A stretch of 64,000 bases of DNA from Cupriavidus pauculus (lineage in GTDB: Bacteria > Pseudomonadota > Gammaproteobacteria > Burkholderiales > Burkholderiaceae), in NCBI RefSeq assembly GCF_002858765.1, contig NZ_PJRP01000018.1, positions 18,513 to 82,512 of the forward strand, in the 5' to 3' direction. Below the pieces are notes generated by a model. It had not been told where the DNA came from. It did not search any database and was given only the letters and a program-made list of their open reading frames with translations. Positions 1 to 8,061 of the stretch are shown piece after piece. A program made the position numbers and the translations under genes. Every line of letters begins with the position of its first letter. Position 1 is the stretch's first letter.

Positions 1-314
1 GGTGCCACGTAAAGGCTGCCTGCGCCGCCCACTACCAGCAGGCGCTCGACGCCGGCGGCTTTGACCGCCGCCACGATCTGCGCTGCGCTGGTCTGCAGGA
101 AGCGCACGGTGCTGATCACCACATCGCTGCCGCGCAGTGCGTGGGCCAGGGCAGACGTCTCCGCTACGTCCACATCGCGTGCCGTCACGCCTTCCCGGGC
201 GGGCAGCTTCGACGCCTGGCGGGCGAGGGCGGTCACGGTGTGGCCACGGCGCAGGGCTTCATCGGTCAGGCGGCTGCCCACGTTGCCCGTGGCGCCAATG
301 ATGGCGATCTTCAT
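1..314 (-). CDS. NAD(P)-binding Rossmann protein, NmrA/YwnB-like (3' end cut by window edge)
   Basis: The visible N-terminal 104 residues begin MKIAIIGATGNVGSRL, a classic GxxGxxG dinucleotide-binding loop after a first beta strand. This is the atypical short-chain dehydrogenase/NmrA-like class that usually acts as an NAD(P)H-dependent reductase or redox-sensing protein in the cytoplasm. The ATG at 314-312 directly precedes the glycine loop, so the start is secure. The gene lies 63 bp downstream of an Rrf2 regulator on the same strand, and a palindrome matching the one upstream of that regulator sits in the gap, so the regulator very likely controls it. A similar regulator/reductase pairing is known in Bacillus (ywnA-ywnB). 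The substrate cannot be read from the sequence, and the C-terminal half is outside the window. Confidence 0.8.
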   Translation of the reverse strand, partial: MKIAIIGATGNVGSRLTDEALRRGHTVTALARQASKLPAREGVTARDVDVAETSALAHALRGSDVVISTVRFLQTSAAQIVAAVKAAGVERLLVVGGAGSLYVA

Positions 315-342
315 GATGGATTCCTTTCGACTAAGAGCGATA

Positions 343-361
343 TGAAACCATGGTGGTTACA
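343..361. promoter_or_regulatory. Operator copy 2 for the Rrf2 regulator
   Basis: The 19-bp core fits TGAAACYATSRTRGTTACA and is identical at 15 of 19 positions to the palindrome at 828-846. It sits inside a longer dyad from 339 to 365 whose ends are GATATG and CATATC. It lies 29-47 bp upstream of the reductase start, where a repressor would cover a promoter. That the Rrf2 protein binds here is inferred from the duplication and position. Confidence 0.65.
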
Positions 362-377
362 TATCGAGATAAAAAAA

Positions 378-812
378 TCAGCGCTTGCGGCGCCGGGCGG
401 CATGCTCAACCTCGTGGAGCATGCTGGCAATCGTGATTTCCGCGAGCGATGCATCCATAGCGGCCTGCGCGCGATCTGCCACGGTCTGCAGGGCACCGGT
501 GATCTCGCGCCCCACCATGCATGCCGGATTCGGCGCGCTCTGGTGCAGCGTGATCAGCGCCGTGGTCTCGGTGGCACGAAAGACGTCAAGCAGCGTGATG
601 TCCGACGCGGACCGCGCCAGCATCGCGCCACCGGTGCTGCCCATCGTCGTCGTCACGAAGCCGGCTTCGGTCAGCGTGCCGATCATGCGGCGGATCAGCG
701 CAGGGTTGGTGCCCACGCTGCCGGCAATCATCGACGACGGCACCGGCCCCTCAGCCTGCGCAAGCAGGGTAAGAATGTGGACGGCGACGGCAAACCGGCT
801 GCTGGTGCTCAT
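378..812 (-). CDS. Rrf2 family transcriptional regulator
   Basis: The 144-residue product has the Rrf2 layout: an N-terminal winged helix (about residues 3-65, with the wing sequence TTTMGSTGGAMLAR) and a helical dimerisation segment near the C-terminus. Only one cysteine is present (Cys98, in NPACMVGREI), so the three-cysteine iron-sulfur site of IscR and NsrR is absent. It resembles the cluster-free branch (YwnA-like), which may sense redox state or small molecules through a single thiol. The ATG at 812 fits the family start. The C-terminus ends in a basic ARRRKR tail. It is followed on the same strand by the NAD(P)-binding reductase, and matching palindromes precede both genes, suggesting autorepression plus control of the reductase. 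Confidence 0.87.
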   Translation of the reverse strand: MSTSSRFAVAVHILTLLAQAEGPVPSSMIAGSVGTNPALIRRMIGTLTEAGFVTTTMGSTGGAMLARSASDITLLDVFRATETTALITLHQSAPNPACMVGREITGALQTVADRAQAAMDASLAEITIASMLHEVEHAARRRKR

Positions 813-827
813 GCGGAAATCTCAATG

Positions 828-846
828 TGAAACTATCATAGTTACA
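828..846. promoter_or_regulatory. Operator copy 1 upstream of the Rrf2 gene
   Basis: A perfect 13-bp palindrome, AACTATCATAGTT (831-843), forms the centre of an imperfect dyad extending to 826-848. It lies 16-34 bp upstream of the regulator's start codon. Its repeat at 343-361 before the neighbouring reductase gene points to a specific protein-binding site. The rest of the stretch from 847 to 1054 shows no gene or structure I can support. Confidence 0.65.
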
Positions 847-1054
847 GATTGGTCAGCCGTCAACAACCGCGTTAACAACCGAGTTGAATGGATAGGCTGC
901 TGTATTTTTCGCGATGGATATTGCGAAGATGGCGAGATAATGCCGGAATCGGCACTGAAACTGATACACTCATCCACGGCTCAAAGTCAGAAAAGGGCCA
1001 CGGACAAGGCAACAAGGCAAGAGGGAGAGAATTTGAAGGATTCAGCAGCACAAA

Positions 1055-1084
1055 ACAAAAAACCCGCAACTCACGTTGCGGGTT
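1055..1084 (-). terminator. Rho-independent terminator of tRNA-Leu
   Basis: An 8-bp perfect stem (CCCGCAAC at 1063-1070 with GTTGCGGG at 1075-1082) with a four-base loop is followed on the minus strand by a run of six T residues. It lies directly after the tRNA 3' end. Confidence 0.85.
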
Positions 1085-1097
1085 CCTTGCTGAATCT

Positions 1098-1184
1098 TGG
1101 TGCCCAGGAGAGGACTCGAACCTCCACAGTGTTGCCACCGCTAGGACCTGAACCTAGTGCGTCTACCAATTCCGCCACCTGGGC
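1098..1184 (-). tRNA. tRNA-Leu(CAG)
   Basis: The 87-nt class II tRNA is read on the minus strand and includes an encoded CCA end. The acceptor arms GCCCAGG and CCTGGGC pair and are followed by discriminator A. The D-arm region contains TGGCGGAATTGGTAGACGC, typical of leucine tRNAs. The anticodon stem CTAGG/CCTAG encloses TTCAGGT, so the anticodon is CAG and reads CUG, a very common leucine codon in this GC-rich DNA. A long variable arm and the T-loop GGTTCGAGTCC are present. The gene has its own consensus promoter and terminator and is divergent from rnr. Confidence 0.97.
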
Positions 1185-1209
1185 AGGTGTCGAAACAACC
1201 GAAGCGGCC

Positions 1210-1237
1210 ATTATAGCGACCGTCAAACGTTTGTCAA
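1210..1237 (-). promoter_or_regulatory. Sigma-70 promoter of tRNA-Leu
   Basis: On the minus strand a perfect TTGACA (1237-1232) and a perfect TATAAT (1215-1210) are separated by 16 bp. Transcription would begin near 1203, about 20 nt before the tRNA 5' end. This region is also the upstream region of rnr on the other strand. Confidence 0.85.
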
Positions 1238-1253
1238 ATAGTTTCGAGAAAAA

Positions 1254-3875
1254 TTGAATCAGAACAACTATCCGATCCCTAGCCGGGAAGAAATCCTCGG
1301 CGTACTGAGAACTTCGGGGTCGCCCCTGTCGGCCGGCGACATCGCCAAGGCCCTGGCCGTCACGCGCAAGGAGCATGACGGTTTTCAGAAACGCCTCGCC
1401 GCGATGGAACGCGACGGCCAGATCGAACTGAATCGCAAGGGCCGCTACGAACTGGCCCATCAACCAAACTTCGTCGTCGGCCGCGTACAGGGCCATCGCG
1501 ATGGCTTTGGCTTCCTGATTCGCGACGATGGCGAAGACGACATCTTCCTGCCCGAGCGCGAACTGCAGAAGGCGATGCACAACGACCGTGCCCAGGTGCG
1601 CGTGGTGGGCTACGACCGCCGCGGGCGCCCGGAAGGGCAGATCGTCGAGATCGTCGAGCGCGCCAACCGCTTTGTCATTGGCCGCCTGCTGTCCGAAAAC
1701 GGCGTGCTGGTGGTGGCGCCGGAAGACAAGCGCATCGGCCAGGACATCCTGATCCCGCCCAAGTCGCAAGGCAAGGCGCGCGTGGGGCAGGTGGTCAGCG
1801 TCGAACTGGTGGAATGGCCGGATCGCTACGTGCAGCCCGTGGGCCGCGTGGTCGAAGTGCTGGGCGACATCGACGATCCTGGCATGGAAATCGAGATCGC
1901 CGTGCGCAAGTACGGCGTGCCGCACGAGTTCTCCGCGGCTGCCGCCAAGGAAGCGCAGGCGCTGCCTGACGAAGTGCGCCAGGCCGACCTGGACCACCGC
2001 ATCGACCTGCGCGACGTGCCGCTGGTGACGATCGATGGCGAGGATGCACGCGACTTCGACGACGCCGTCTACTGCGAGCCGGTCAAGATCGGCCGCGCCA
2101 AGGGCTGGCGCCTGATCGTGGCCATCGCCGACGTGTCGCACTACGTGCGGCCCGGTACGCCGCTCGACGCCGATGCGCTTGACCGGGCCACCTCGGTGTA
2201 CTTCCCGCGCCGGGTGATCCCGATGCTGCCGGAAAAGCTGTCGAACGGCCTCTGCTCGCTGAATCCGAACGTCGACCGCCTGTGCATGGTCTGCGATGCC
2301 GTGATCACGGCCAAGGGCGAGCTCAAGGGCTACCAGTTCTATCCGGCCGTGATGCACTCGGCGGCGCGGCTGACCTATAACGAGGTCTGGGCTGTCCTGT
2401 CGAACACCAAGGGCCCCGAGGCGCACAAGCGCGCCGAGCTGGTGCCGCACCTGCAGAACCTGTACGAACTGTTCCAGGTCCTGCTGAAGGCGCGCCGCGA
2501 GCGGGGTGCGATCGACTTCGACACGACCGAGACGTACATCGTCTGCAATGCGCAGGGCAAGATCGAACAGATCCTGCCGCGCACCCGCAACGACGCGCAC
2601 CGGCTGATCGAGGAATGCATGCTGACGGCCAATGTCTGCGCAGCCGACTTCCTCGAACGCTTCAAGCATCCGGCGCTGTACCGGATTCACGCGGGTCCGA
2701 GCGAGGAAAAGCTCAAGAACCTGCGCGAATTCCTGAAGACGGCCGGCCTGTCGCTGGGCGGCGGCGACAAGCCGCAGGCGTTGGATTACGCCGAGGTGAT
2801 GGACAAGATCAAGTCGCGCCCCGATGCGCCGATGCTGCAGACGATGCTGCTGCGCTCGATGCAGCAGGCCGTGTACAGCCCCGACAACATCGGCCATTTT
2901 GGCTTGGCCTACGAGGCCTACGCGCACTTCACGAGCCCGATCCGGCGCTACCCGGACTTGCTCGTGCACCGCTCGATCAAGGCCATCCTGGCGCATACCA
3001 AGTACCGGCCGGTCTTTATCCCGGGTACCGAACTCAACACGCAGATCTCGCCCAAGGCGCGCCGCATGCAGGCCGCCGACGCCGAGAAGCGGGCCGCGAA
3101 CGCCGCAGCCCGCGCCAAGCGCGACGAGGGCGTCTGGGATGAACTGGGCCTGCACTGCTCGGCCAATGAACGCCGTGCGGACGAAGCGTCGCGCGACGTC
3201 GAGGCCTGGCTGAAGTGCTACTTCATGCGCGACAAGCTCGGCAGCGACTTCGCCGGGACGATCAGCGCGGTCACGTCGTTCGGCATCTTCGTGCAGCTCG
3301 ACGAGCTCTACGTGGAAGGGCTGGTCCATGTCACCGAGCTGGGCAGCGACTACTTCCAGTATGACGAGGCACGCAACGAACTGCGTGGCGAGCGCACCGG
3401 CATCCGCTACCGGCTGACCGATCGCGTGCGGGTGCAGGTCTCGCGCGTGGACCTGGATGCCCGCAAGATCGACTTCCGCCTGGTGCAGGAGCCGTCGGCC
3501 AAGACGCTGCGTGGCCGTGCCGGGGCACCCGAGCAACCGCGCGTGCCGGCCGCCCACGCCGTGCCGGCGCGCAAGAAGGGCCGGCAACTGGCAGCCCTGC
3601 TCGGCGGCACCTCGAAGCCGGAGGAATCGTTCGACGAAACGCTTGACCGTGTGATCGAAGAGCAACCGGTCTTCGAGGCCGTGATCACGCCCGTCAAGCC
3701 GCGTGAAGCGAATGTCGGTCATGCGTCGCATGCGGGCCGCAAGACGCCGGCGGGCAAGCAGGCCAAGCGGGCGGCCAAGCCCAAGCCTCCGCACCTGCAA
3801 ACGGCCAAGAAATCCGCTGCCAAGCGGGCGCCCAAGCCGGCCGGCAAAACGAGCCGTACCGCGCGCAAGCGGTAA
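1254..3875 (+). CDS. rnr: Ribonuclease R (3'-5' exoribonuclease)
   Basis: The 873-residue protein carries the complete RNase R architecture: an N-terminal winged-helix domain (about 5-65), cold-shock OB folds (about 70-230), the RNB catalytic domain and an S1 RNA-binding domain (about 665-750). The catalytic segment DGEDARDFDDAVY lies near residues 260-272 and contains the metal-binding aspartates. It degrades structured RNA and helps mature or dispose of rRNA, tRNA and mRNA. The C-terminal 110 residues are a Lys/Ala/Pro-rich basic tail. The chosen start is a TTG giving MNQNNYPIPSREEIL; no in-frame ATG gives a full N-terminal domain, so a TTG start is the best reading but should be held with some caution. 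rlmB follows after 24 bp. Confidence 0.95.
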   Translation: MNQNNYPIPSREEILGVLRTSGSPLSAGDIAKALAVTRKEHDGFQKRLAAMERDGQIELNRKGRYELAHQPNFVVGRVQGHRDGFGFLIRDDGEDDIFLPERELQKAMHNDRAQVRVVGYDRRGRPEGQIVEIVERANRFVIGRLLSENGVLVVAPEDKRIGQDILIPPKSQGKARVGQVVSVELVEWPDRYVQPVGRVVEVLGDIDDPGMEIEIAVRKYGVPHEFSAAAAKEAQALPDEVRQADLDHRIDLRDVPLVTIDGEDARDFDDAVYCEPVKIGRAKGWRLIVAIADVSHYVRPGTPLDADALDRATSVYFPRRVIPMLPEKLSNGLCSLNPNVDRLCMVCDAVITAKGELKGYQFYPAVMHSAARLTYNEVWAVLSNTKGPEAHKRAELVPHLQNLYELFQVLLKARRERGAIDFDTTETYIVCNAQGKIEQILPRTRNDAHRLIEECMLTANVCAADFLERFKHPALYRIHAGPSEEKLKNLREFLKTAGLSLGGGDKPQALDYAEVMDKIKSRPDAPMLQTMLLRSMQQAVYSPDNIGHFGLAYEAYAHFTSPIRRYPDLLVHRSIKAILAHTKYRPVFIPGTELNTQISPKARRMQAADAEKRAANAAARAKRDEGVWDELGLHCSANERRADEASRDVEAWLKCYFMRDKLGSDFAGTISAVTSFGIFVQLDELYVEGLVHVTELGSDYFQYDEARNELRGERTGIRYRLTDRVRVQVSRVDLDARKIDFRLVQEPSAKTLRGRAGAPEQPRVPAAHAVPARKKGRQLAALLGGTSKPEESFDETLDRVIEEQPVFEAVITPVKPREANVGHASHAGRKTPAGKQAKRAAKPKPPHLQTAKKSAAKRAPKPAGKTSRTARKR

Positions 3876-3886
3876 GCAAATCGGCA

Positions 3887-3913
3887 TTGTCGTGAGGCCA
3901 TGGCGGGTACAAT
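3887..3913 (+). promoter_or_regulatory. Putative promoter of rlmB giving a leaderless or near-leaderless mRNA
   Basis: A TACAAT at 3908-3913 is followed by only seven bases before the ATG at 3921. A TTGTCG lies upstream at 3887-3892 with a short 15-bp spacer. If used, transcription would start at or within a base of the start codon. No Shine-Dalgarno sequence precedes this ATG. Confidence 0.45.
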
Positions 3914-3920
3914 GCGCGCC

Positions 3921-4658
3921 ATGGCCAAACACAAACTCCTGATCGGCTTTCACGCCGTCAACGCACGCCTGCGTCAGAATGCGCAGAGCGTTTCCGACAT
4001 CTATATCGAAGCGAACCGCAAGGACCGCCGCATGCTGGACTTCGTCCGGCTGGCCGAAAGCCTTGGCGTGACGCTGCATCCGGTGGATGCCGACCGCCTG
4101 CGCGGTATGGCCGGCACCGACCGCCACCAGGGTGTGGTGGCGCGTGCCGAAGATGTCTCGCTTGCCCTCAATCTCGACGAACTGCTGGACAGCATCGAAG
4201 GCACGCCGCTGCTGCTGGTGCTGGACGGCGTCACCGATCCGCACAACCTCGGCGCTTGCCTGCGCGTGGCCGACGGTGCCGGTGCCCATGCGGTCATCGC
4301 GCCGAAGGACCGCAGTGTCGGACTCAATACCACTGTGGCGAAGGTGGCCAGTGGCGCCGCCGAAACCGTTCCCTATATCACCGTGACCAACCTGGCGCGC
4401 ACGCTGCGCGAACTGCAGGAGCGCGGCATCTGGGTGATCGGCACGGCTGACGGCACCGACAAGTCGCTCTACGACATGGACCTGAAGGGTCCGACGGCCA
4501 TCGTGATGGGGGCCGAAGGCGAGGGTATGCGCCGCCTGACGCGTGAGACCTGCGACGAACTGGTGGGCATTCCGATGGCGGGCGGCGTGGAAAGCCTTAA
4601 CGTTTCCGTGGCCAGCGGCGTGTGCCTGTACGAGGCGGTGCGCCAGCGCCGGGGCTGA
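3921..4658 (+). CDS. rlmB: 23S rRNA (guanosine-2'-O)-methyltransferase RlmB
   Basis: The 245-residue protein is a SpoU/TrmH-type SPOUT methyltransferase that methylates the 2'-oxygen of G2251 in the peptidyl-transferase P loop of 23S rRNA. An N-terminal substrate-binding domain (about 1-75) precedes the trefoil-knot catalytic domain. Motifs seen are NLGACLRVADGAGAH, GAEGEGMRRL and IPMAGGVESLNVSVA, the last forming the knot and the S-adenosylmethionine pocket. An in-frame ATG at 3900 would add seven residues (MAGTMRA). I chose 3921 because MAKHKLLIGFHAVNARL matches the family start and a -10-like box overlaps the upstream ATG. It lies between rnr and a sirtuin gene, all on the plus strand. Confidence 0.93.
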   Translation: MAKHKLLIGFHAVNARLRQNAQSVSDIYIEANRKDRRMLDFVRLAESLGVTLHPVDADRLRGMAGTDRHQGVVARAEDVSLALNLDELLDSIEGTPLLLVLDGVTDPHNLGACLRVADGAGAHAVIAPKDRSVGLNTTVAKVASGAAETVPYITVTNLARTLRELQERGIWVIGTADGTDKSLYDMDLKGPTAIVMGAEGEGMRRLTRETCDELVGIPMAGGVESLNVSVASGVCLYEAVRQRRG

Positions 4659-4660
4659 GC

Positions 4661-5404
4661 ATGATCGTCGATGCCGCCGCGCTGGAGCAGGCACGCCAGT
4701 GGGTCGACGCCGCGCAGAACATCTTCGTGCTGACCGGCGCGGGCATCTCGGCGGAATCCGGCGTGCCGACCTTCCGCGATGCCCTGACCGGACTCTGGGC
4801 GCGCTTCGATCCCGAGGAGTTGGCGACCGAGGAAGCATTTCGGCGCCAGCCGACGCTGGTGTGGCAGTGGTACGAGCACCGGCGCGAACTGGTGTCGGCG
4901 GCCAGGCCGAATCCCGCCCACTATGCGCTGGCGGCGCTGGCCAGCCAGAAATCACTGACGCTGGTGACGCAGAATATCGACGGTCTGCATCAGCAGGCCG
5001 GCAGCGAGCACGTGGTGGAATTGCACGGCAACCTGTTCGCCAATAAGTGGCTGGATGGCTGCGGCCGCTGCGACACGGTGCCCGCCGTGCCGGGCGAGCC
5101 ACCGCATTGCGCGCTGTGCGGGGCGATGATGCGCCCCGGCGTGGTGTGGTTTGGCGAGGATTTGCCGCGCGTGGCGCGCTATCGCGCCGATCACGCGGCG
5201 CAGAACTGCGACCTCTGTCTGGTCGTGGGCACGTCCGGGCTGGTTTATCCGGCGGCCGCATTGCCGGGCCTGGCGAAGGAACACGGCGCCCGCGTGCTGC
5301 TGGTCAATCCAGAGCCGTCGGCCCTGGATGCTACGGCGGACCTGGTGCTGTCCGCGGCGGCAGGGCAGTGCCTGCCAATGCTGTGGCCCCAAGGCACGGC
5401 CTGA
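4661..5404 (+). CDS. cobB: NAD-dependent protein deacylase (sirtuin, CobB-type)
   Basis: The 247-residue protein removes acyl groups from lysines using NAD+, giving nicotinamide and O-acyl-ADP-ribose. It shows GAGISAESGVPTFRD (about 27-40), the NAD pocket TQNIDGLHQQAG (103-114), catalytic His122 in ELHGN, and a zinc site from Cys134, Cys137, Cys150 and Cys153. The YEHR motif at 71-74 matches the Tyr/Arg pair of class III sirtuins, so activity on succinyl or other acidic acyl groups is likely besides acetyl. The ATG at 4661 starts two bases after the rlmB stop, implying co-transcription and probable translational coupling. Confidence 0.92.
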   Translation: MIVDAAALEQARQWVDAAQNIFVLTGAGISAESGVPTFRDALTGLWARFDPEELATEEAFRRQPTLVWQWYEHRRELVSAARPNPAHYALAALASQKSLTLVTQNIDGLHQQAGSEHVVELHGNLFANKWLDGCGRCDTVPAVPGEPPHCALCGAMMRPGVVWFGEDLPRVARYRADHAAQNCDLCLVVGTSGLVYPAAALPGLAKEHGARVLLVNPEPSALDATADLVLSAAAGQCLPMLWPQGTA

Positions 5405-5525
5405 GCGCCTGACGGTTTTCTCCCGCCCACCCTTTGTGCTCCTCGGGCTGCTGTCCCGCCTGTCCCGCCGATTGAAGCGAGACAGGTGTGTCAGGGCGTG
5501 AGCCTCGGGCAGGCGGCCGCCAGGC

Positions 5526-6482
5526 TCAGCCGGCCAGTTCCGCCACGAGCTTTTCGAGCTTCACGGCGTCCGCCGCGAACAGGCGGATGCCTTCCGAAAG
5601 CTTCTCGGTGGCCATCGCATCCTCGTTCAGTTGCCAACGGAACGCGGCCTCGTCGGCGGCGATGCGCGCGATGTTGCCGGCCTGGGCCTGCTCCACCGAC
5701 AGCTTGCGCTCCACCGTGGCCTGGCCGCCTGCCAATTGCTCCAGCAGTTCCGGGCTGATGGTCAGCAGGTCTGAGCCCGCCAGCGCCAGGATCTGGCCAG
5801 TGCCGCGGAAGCTGGCACCCATCACCTCGGTGTCGTAACCGAATTTCTTGTAGTAGTCGTAGATCTGGCGCACCGAGCGCACGCCGGGATCGTTGTCGCC
5901 TGCGTTGGCGTCTGCATCCCACTTGTCGCCCGCCTGCTTCTTGAACCAGTCCAGAATGCGCCCGACGAACGGCGAGATCAGCTGCGCGCCAGCTTCGGCG
6001 CAGGCCACGGCCTGTACCAGCGAGAACAGCAGCGTCATGTTGCAGCGGATGCCCTCGCGCTGCAGGACGGCGGCAGCCTGGATACCTTCCCATGTCGAGG
6101 CGATCTTGATCAGGACGCGCTCGCGGGCCACGCCACGCTGCTCGTACAGGCCAATCAGATGACGCGCCTTGTCGACGGTGGCCTGCGTGTCGAACGACAG
6201 GCGCGCGTCAACTTCCGTGGATACCCGGCCCGGCACGATAGCCAGGATCTCGCAGCCGAACGCGATCAGCAGCTGGTCCATGACCGCGTCGACGCCCGCG
6301 CTGCCGTGATGGTCGCGCGTGGCCTGCTCCAGCAGCGGCCGGTACTCGGGCTTCTGCACGGCCTTGAGGATCAGCGACGGGTTGGTGGTCGCGTCCTGCG
6401 GCGTGTACTGCTTCATCAGCTGGAAGTCGCCGGTATCGGCCACTACCGTGGTGAACTGCTTCAGTTGTTCGAGCGCGTTCAT
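5526..6482 (-). CDS. tal: Transaldolase (class I, TalB-type)
   Basis: The 318-residue enzyme transfers a dihydroxyacetone unit between sedoheptulose-7-phosphate and glyceraldehyde-3-phosphate in the non-oxidative pentose phosphate pathway. Length and sequence match TalB. The N-terminus carries TTNPSL, and the Schiff-base lysine lies in VLIKIASTWEG, followed by GIRCNMTLLFS and the C-terminal ISPELLEQL segment. The start ATG at 6482 is well placed. It is divergent from rpiA, another pentose-phosphate gene, with a 184-bp shared control region. The 121 bp between it and the convergent sirtuin gene show no clear terminator. Confidence 0.96.
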   Translation of the reverse strand: MNALEQLKQFTTVVADTGDFQLMKQYTPQDATTNPSLILKAVQKPEYRPLLEQATRDHHGSAGVDAVMDQLLIAFGCEILAIVPGRVSTEVDARLSFDTQATVDKARHLIGLYEQRGVARERVLIKIASTWEGIQAAAVLQREGIRCNMTLLFSLVQAVACAEAGAQLISPFVGRILDWFKKQAGDKWDADANAGDNDPGVRSVRQIYDYYKKFGYDTEVMGASFRGTGQILALAGSDLLTISPELLEQLAGGQATVERKLSVEQAQAGNIARIAADEAAFRWQLNEDAMATEKLSEGIRLFAADAVKLEKLVAELAG

Positions 6483-6535
6483 GATCTGGTTCCGTCTGGA
6501 AGAAGTCTGGGGCGGTGGTTCGCCGGGAATGGGTC

Positions 6536-6563
6536 ATTGTAACGGCGCGGCGTGAGGGGGCAA
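6536..6563 (-). promoter_or_regulatory. Putative sigma-70 promoter of tal
   Basis: On the minus strand TTGCCC (6563-6558) and TACAAT (6541-6536) are 16 bp apart, with the start codon about 54 bp downstream. On the plus strand a weaker TACACT at 6628-6633 is a possible -10 box for rpiA. Confidence 0.5.
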
Positions 6564-6666
6564 GGCGATGTGGCCGGCAGATGCCGCGGCGCGGGGCGGC
6601 AATCGCCGGGCGCGTGCCGCGATCCGCTACACTACGCCCTTTCCCAACGCAATTCTGGCTGTTGTC

Positions 6667-7353
6667 ATGACTCAGGATGAACTCAAGGCGCAGGTCGCGC
6701 AAGCTGCCGCGGACTATGTGAAGCAGGAAGTGCCCGAAGGTGCCGTTCTCGGCGTGGGCACGGGCTCGACCGCCAATCTCTTCATCGACGCCGTTGCGGC
6801 GTTCAAGGAGCGCTTCAGCGGCGCCGTTTCCAGCTCGGAAGCGTCCACGCGCCGTCTGCAGCAGCATGGCTTCACCGTGCTGGATCTCAACGATGTCGAC
6901 ACCATCCCCGTCTATGTCGACGGTGCCGACGAGATCGACGCTTCGGGCGCGATGATCAAGGGTGGCGGCGGCGCACTGACGCGCGAGAAGATCGTGGCGT
7001 CGGTAGCCGAGCGCTTCGTCTGCATCGCCGATGGCAGCAAGCTGGTGCCGGTCATGGGCACGTTCCCGCTGCCGGTCGAGGTGATTCCGATGGCACGCGC
7101 CGCGGTAGCCCGCCAGTTGGCTGCGCTCGGCGGCCAACCGCGTCTGCGCATGACCAAGGAAGGCGGCATCTACAAGACCGACAACGGCAATGTGATTCTC
7201 GATGTGGTCGGCCTGAAGATCGAAGACCCGAAGGCCCTTGAGCAGCGCATCAACCATCTGCCCGGCGTGGTGACGGTGGGCCTGTTCGCGCTGCGTGGCG
7301 CCAACGTGCTGCTGCTCGGCACCGAGCAGGGCGTCCAGCGCACCGACTACTGA
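6667..7353 (+). CDS. rpiA: Ribose-5-phosphate isomerase A
   Basis: The 228-residue enzyme interconverts ribose-5-phosphate and ribulose-5-phosphate. Family signatures are GTGSTANLFIDAV near residues 32-44, DGADEID containing the catalytic aspartates, and KGGGGALTREK with the catalytic Glu/Lys. An in-frame upstream extension exists, but MTQDELKAQVAQAAADYV is the family N-terminus, so the ATG at 6667 is used. Divergent from tal, it shares that gene's control region, and it converges on narL after a 30-bp gap without a visible terminator. Confidence 0.96.
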   Translation: MTQDELKAQVAQAAADYVKQEVPEGAVLGVGTGSTANLFIDAVAAFKERFSGAVSSSEASTRRLQQHGFTVLDLNDVDTIPVYVDGADEIDASGAMIKGGGGALTREKIVASVAERFVCIADGSKLVPVMGTFPLPVEVIPMARAAVARQLAALGGQPRLRMTKEGGIYKTDNGNVILDVVGLKIEDPKALEQRINHLPGVVTVGLFALRGANVLLLGTEQGVQRTDY

Positions 7354-7383
7354 GCGCTGCAGGCCGGGCGGTCAGGCCGGCGG

Positions 7384-8049
7384 TCAGCCCGCGAGCCCAT
7401 GCTCGACGGCGTAGACCGCCACCTGCACGCGGCTGGCCAGGTTGAGCTTCTTCAGGATGTTCTGCACGTGAATCTTCACGGTGCTTTCGGCCACGCCCAG
7501 TTCGCGGGCGATTTCCTTGTTGCTTTCGCCGCGCACCAGCCCCTGCACGATGTCGCGCTCGCGGACGGTTAGCGGGGCGCTCCGCTGGCTACCCTCATGG
7601 CCGCGTGCCGCGCCGGGCTGGGCGTTCGGCGCGCGAAACTGCTGCACCAGCTTCGCGGTCATGCCTTCCGATATCACGGGTTCGCCGGCCGCTGCGCGCC
7701 GGATGGCGCTGGTCAGGGCTTCGGTCTCGATGTTCTTGAGCAGATAGCCGCGCGCGCCGCTGCGTAGCGCCGTGGCCAGTTCTTCCGCCTCTTCCGATAC
7801 GGTCAGCACGACCACGGCGCTGTCGGGCAGGTCTTCCACCAGCAGATGCAGGGCTTCGAGTCCGGACAGCCCCGGCATGTTCAGATCCAGCAGGATCACG
7901 TCGGGCCGATGCTGCTTGGCCCGCTTGATACCCTCCACACCGTCGGCGGCTTCGTCGACGATCTCGAAATCCGGTTGCCGCTGCAGCAGGGCGCGAATGC
8001 CCGAGCGGAACAGCGTGTGGTCGTCGATCAACAGGATGCGGATGGTCAT
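7384..8049 (-). CDS. narL: Nitrate/nitrite response regulator NarL
   Basis: The 221-residue protein has a receiver domain with phosphoacceptor Asp55 (ILLDLNMPG), conserved Lys105 in GYLLKN, and a C-terminal LuxR-type helix-turn-helix (about 155-215) with SNKEIARELGVAESTVKIH. Between the domains is a linker of about 25 residues rich in Gln, Gly and Ala. NarL-type regulators activate respiratory nitrate reductase and repress competing pathways when nitrate is present. It lies 12 bp after narX on the same strand and about 5 kb from the narK-narGHJI operon it presumably controls. Confidence 0.94.
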   Translation of the reverse strand: MTIRILLIDDHTLFRSGIRALLQRQPDFEIVDEAADGVEGIKRAKQHRPDVILLDLNMPGLSGLEALHLLVEDLPDSAVVVLTVSEEAEELATALRSGARGYLLKNIETEALTSAIRRAAAGEPVISEGMTAKLVQQFRAPNAQPGAARGHEGSQRSAPLTVRERDIVQGLVRGESNKEIARELGVAESTVKIHVQNILKKLNLASRVQVAVYAVEHGLAG

Positions 8050-8061
8050 GGTGCGGGTTCC

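Noticed and set aside
872..1151. Small open frames between the Rrf2 gene and tRNA-Leu
   Set aside because: They run into the tRNA and its terminator, and no ribosome-binding site or homology-like pattern is visible.
1071..5261. 1396-residue open frame on the minus strand
   Set aside because: It lies opposite rnr, rlmB and the sirtuin gene and even spans tRNA-Leu. Its translation is low-complexity Arg/His/Ala-rich, a typical GC-bias shadow.
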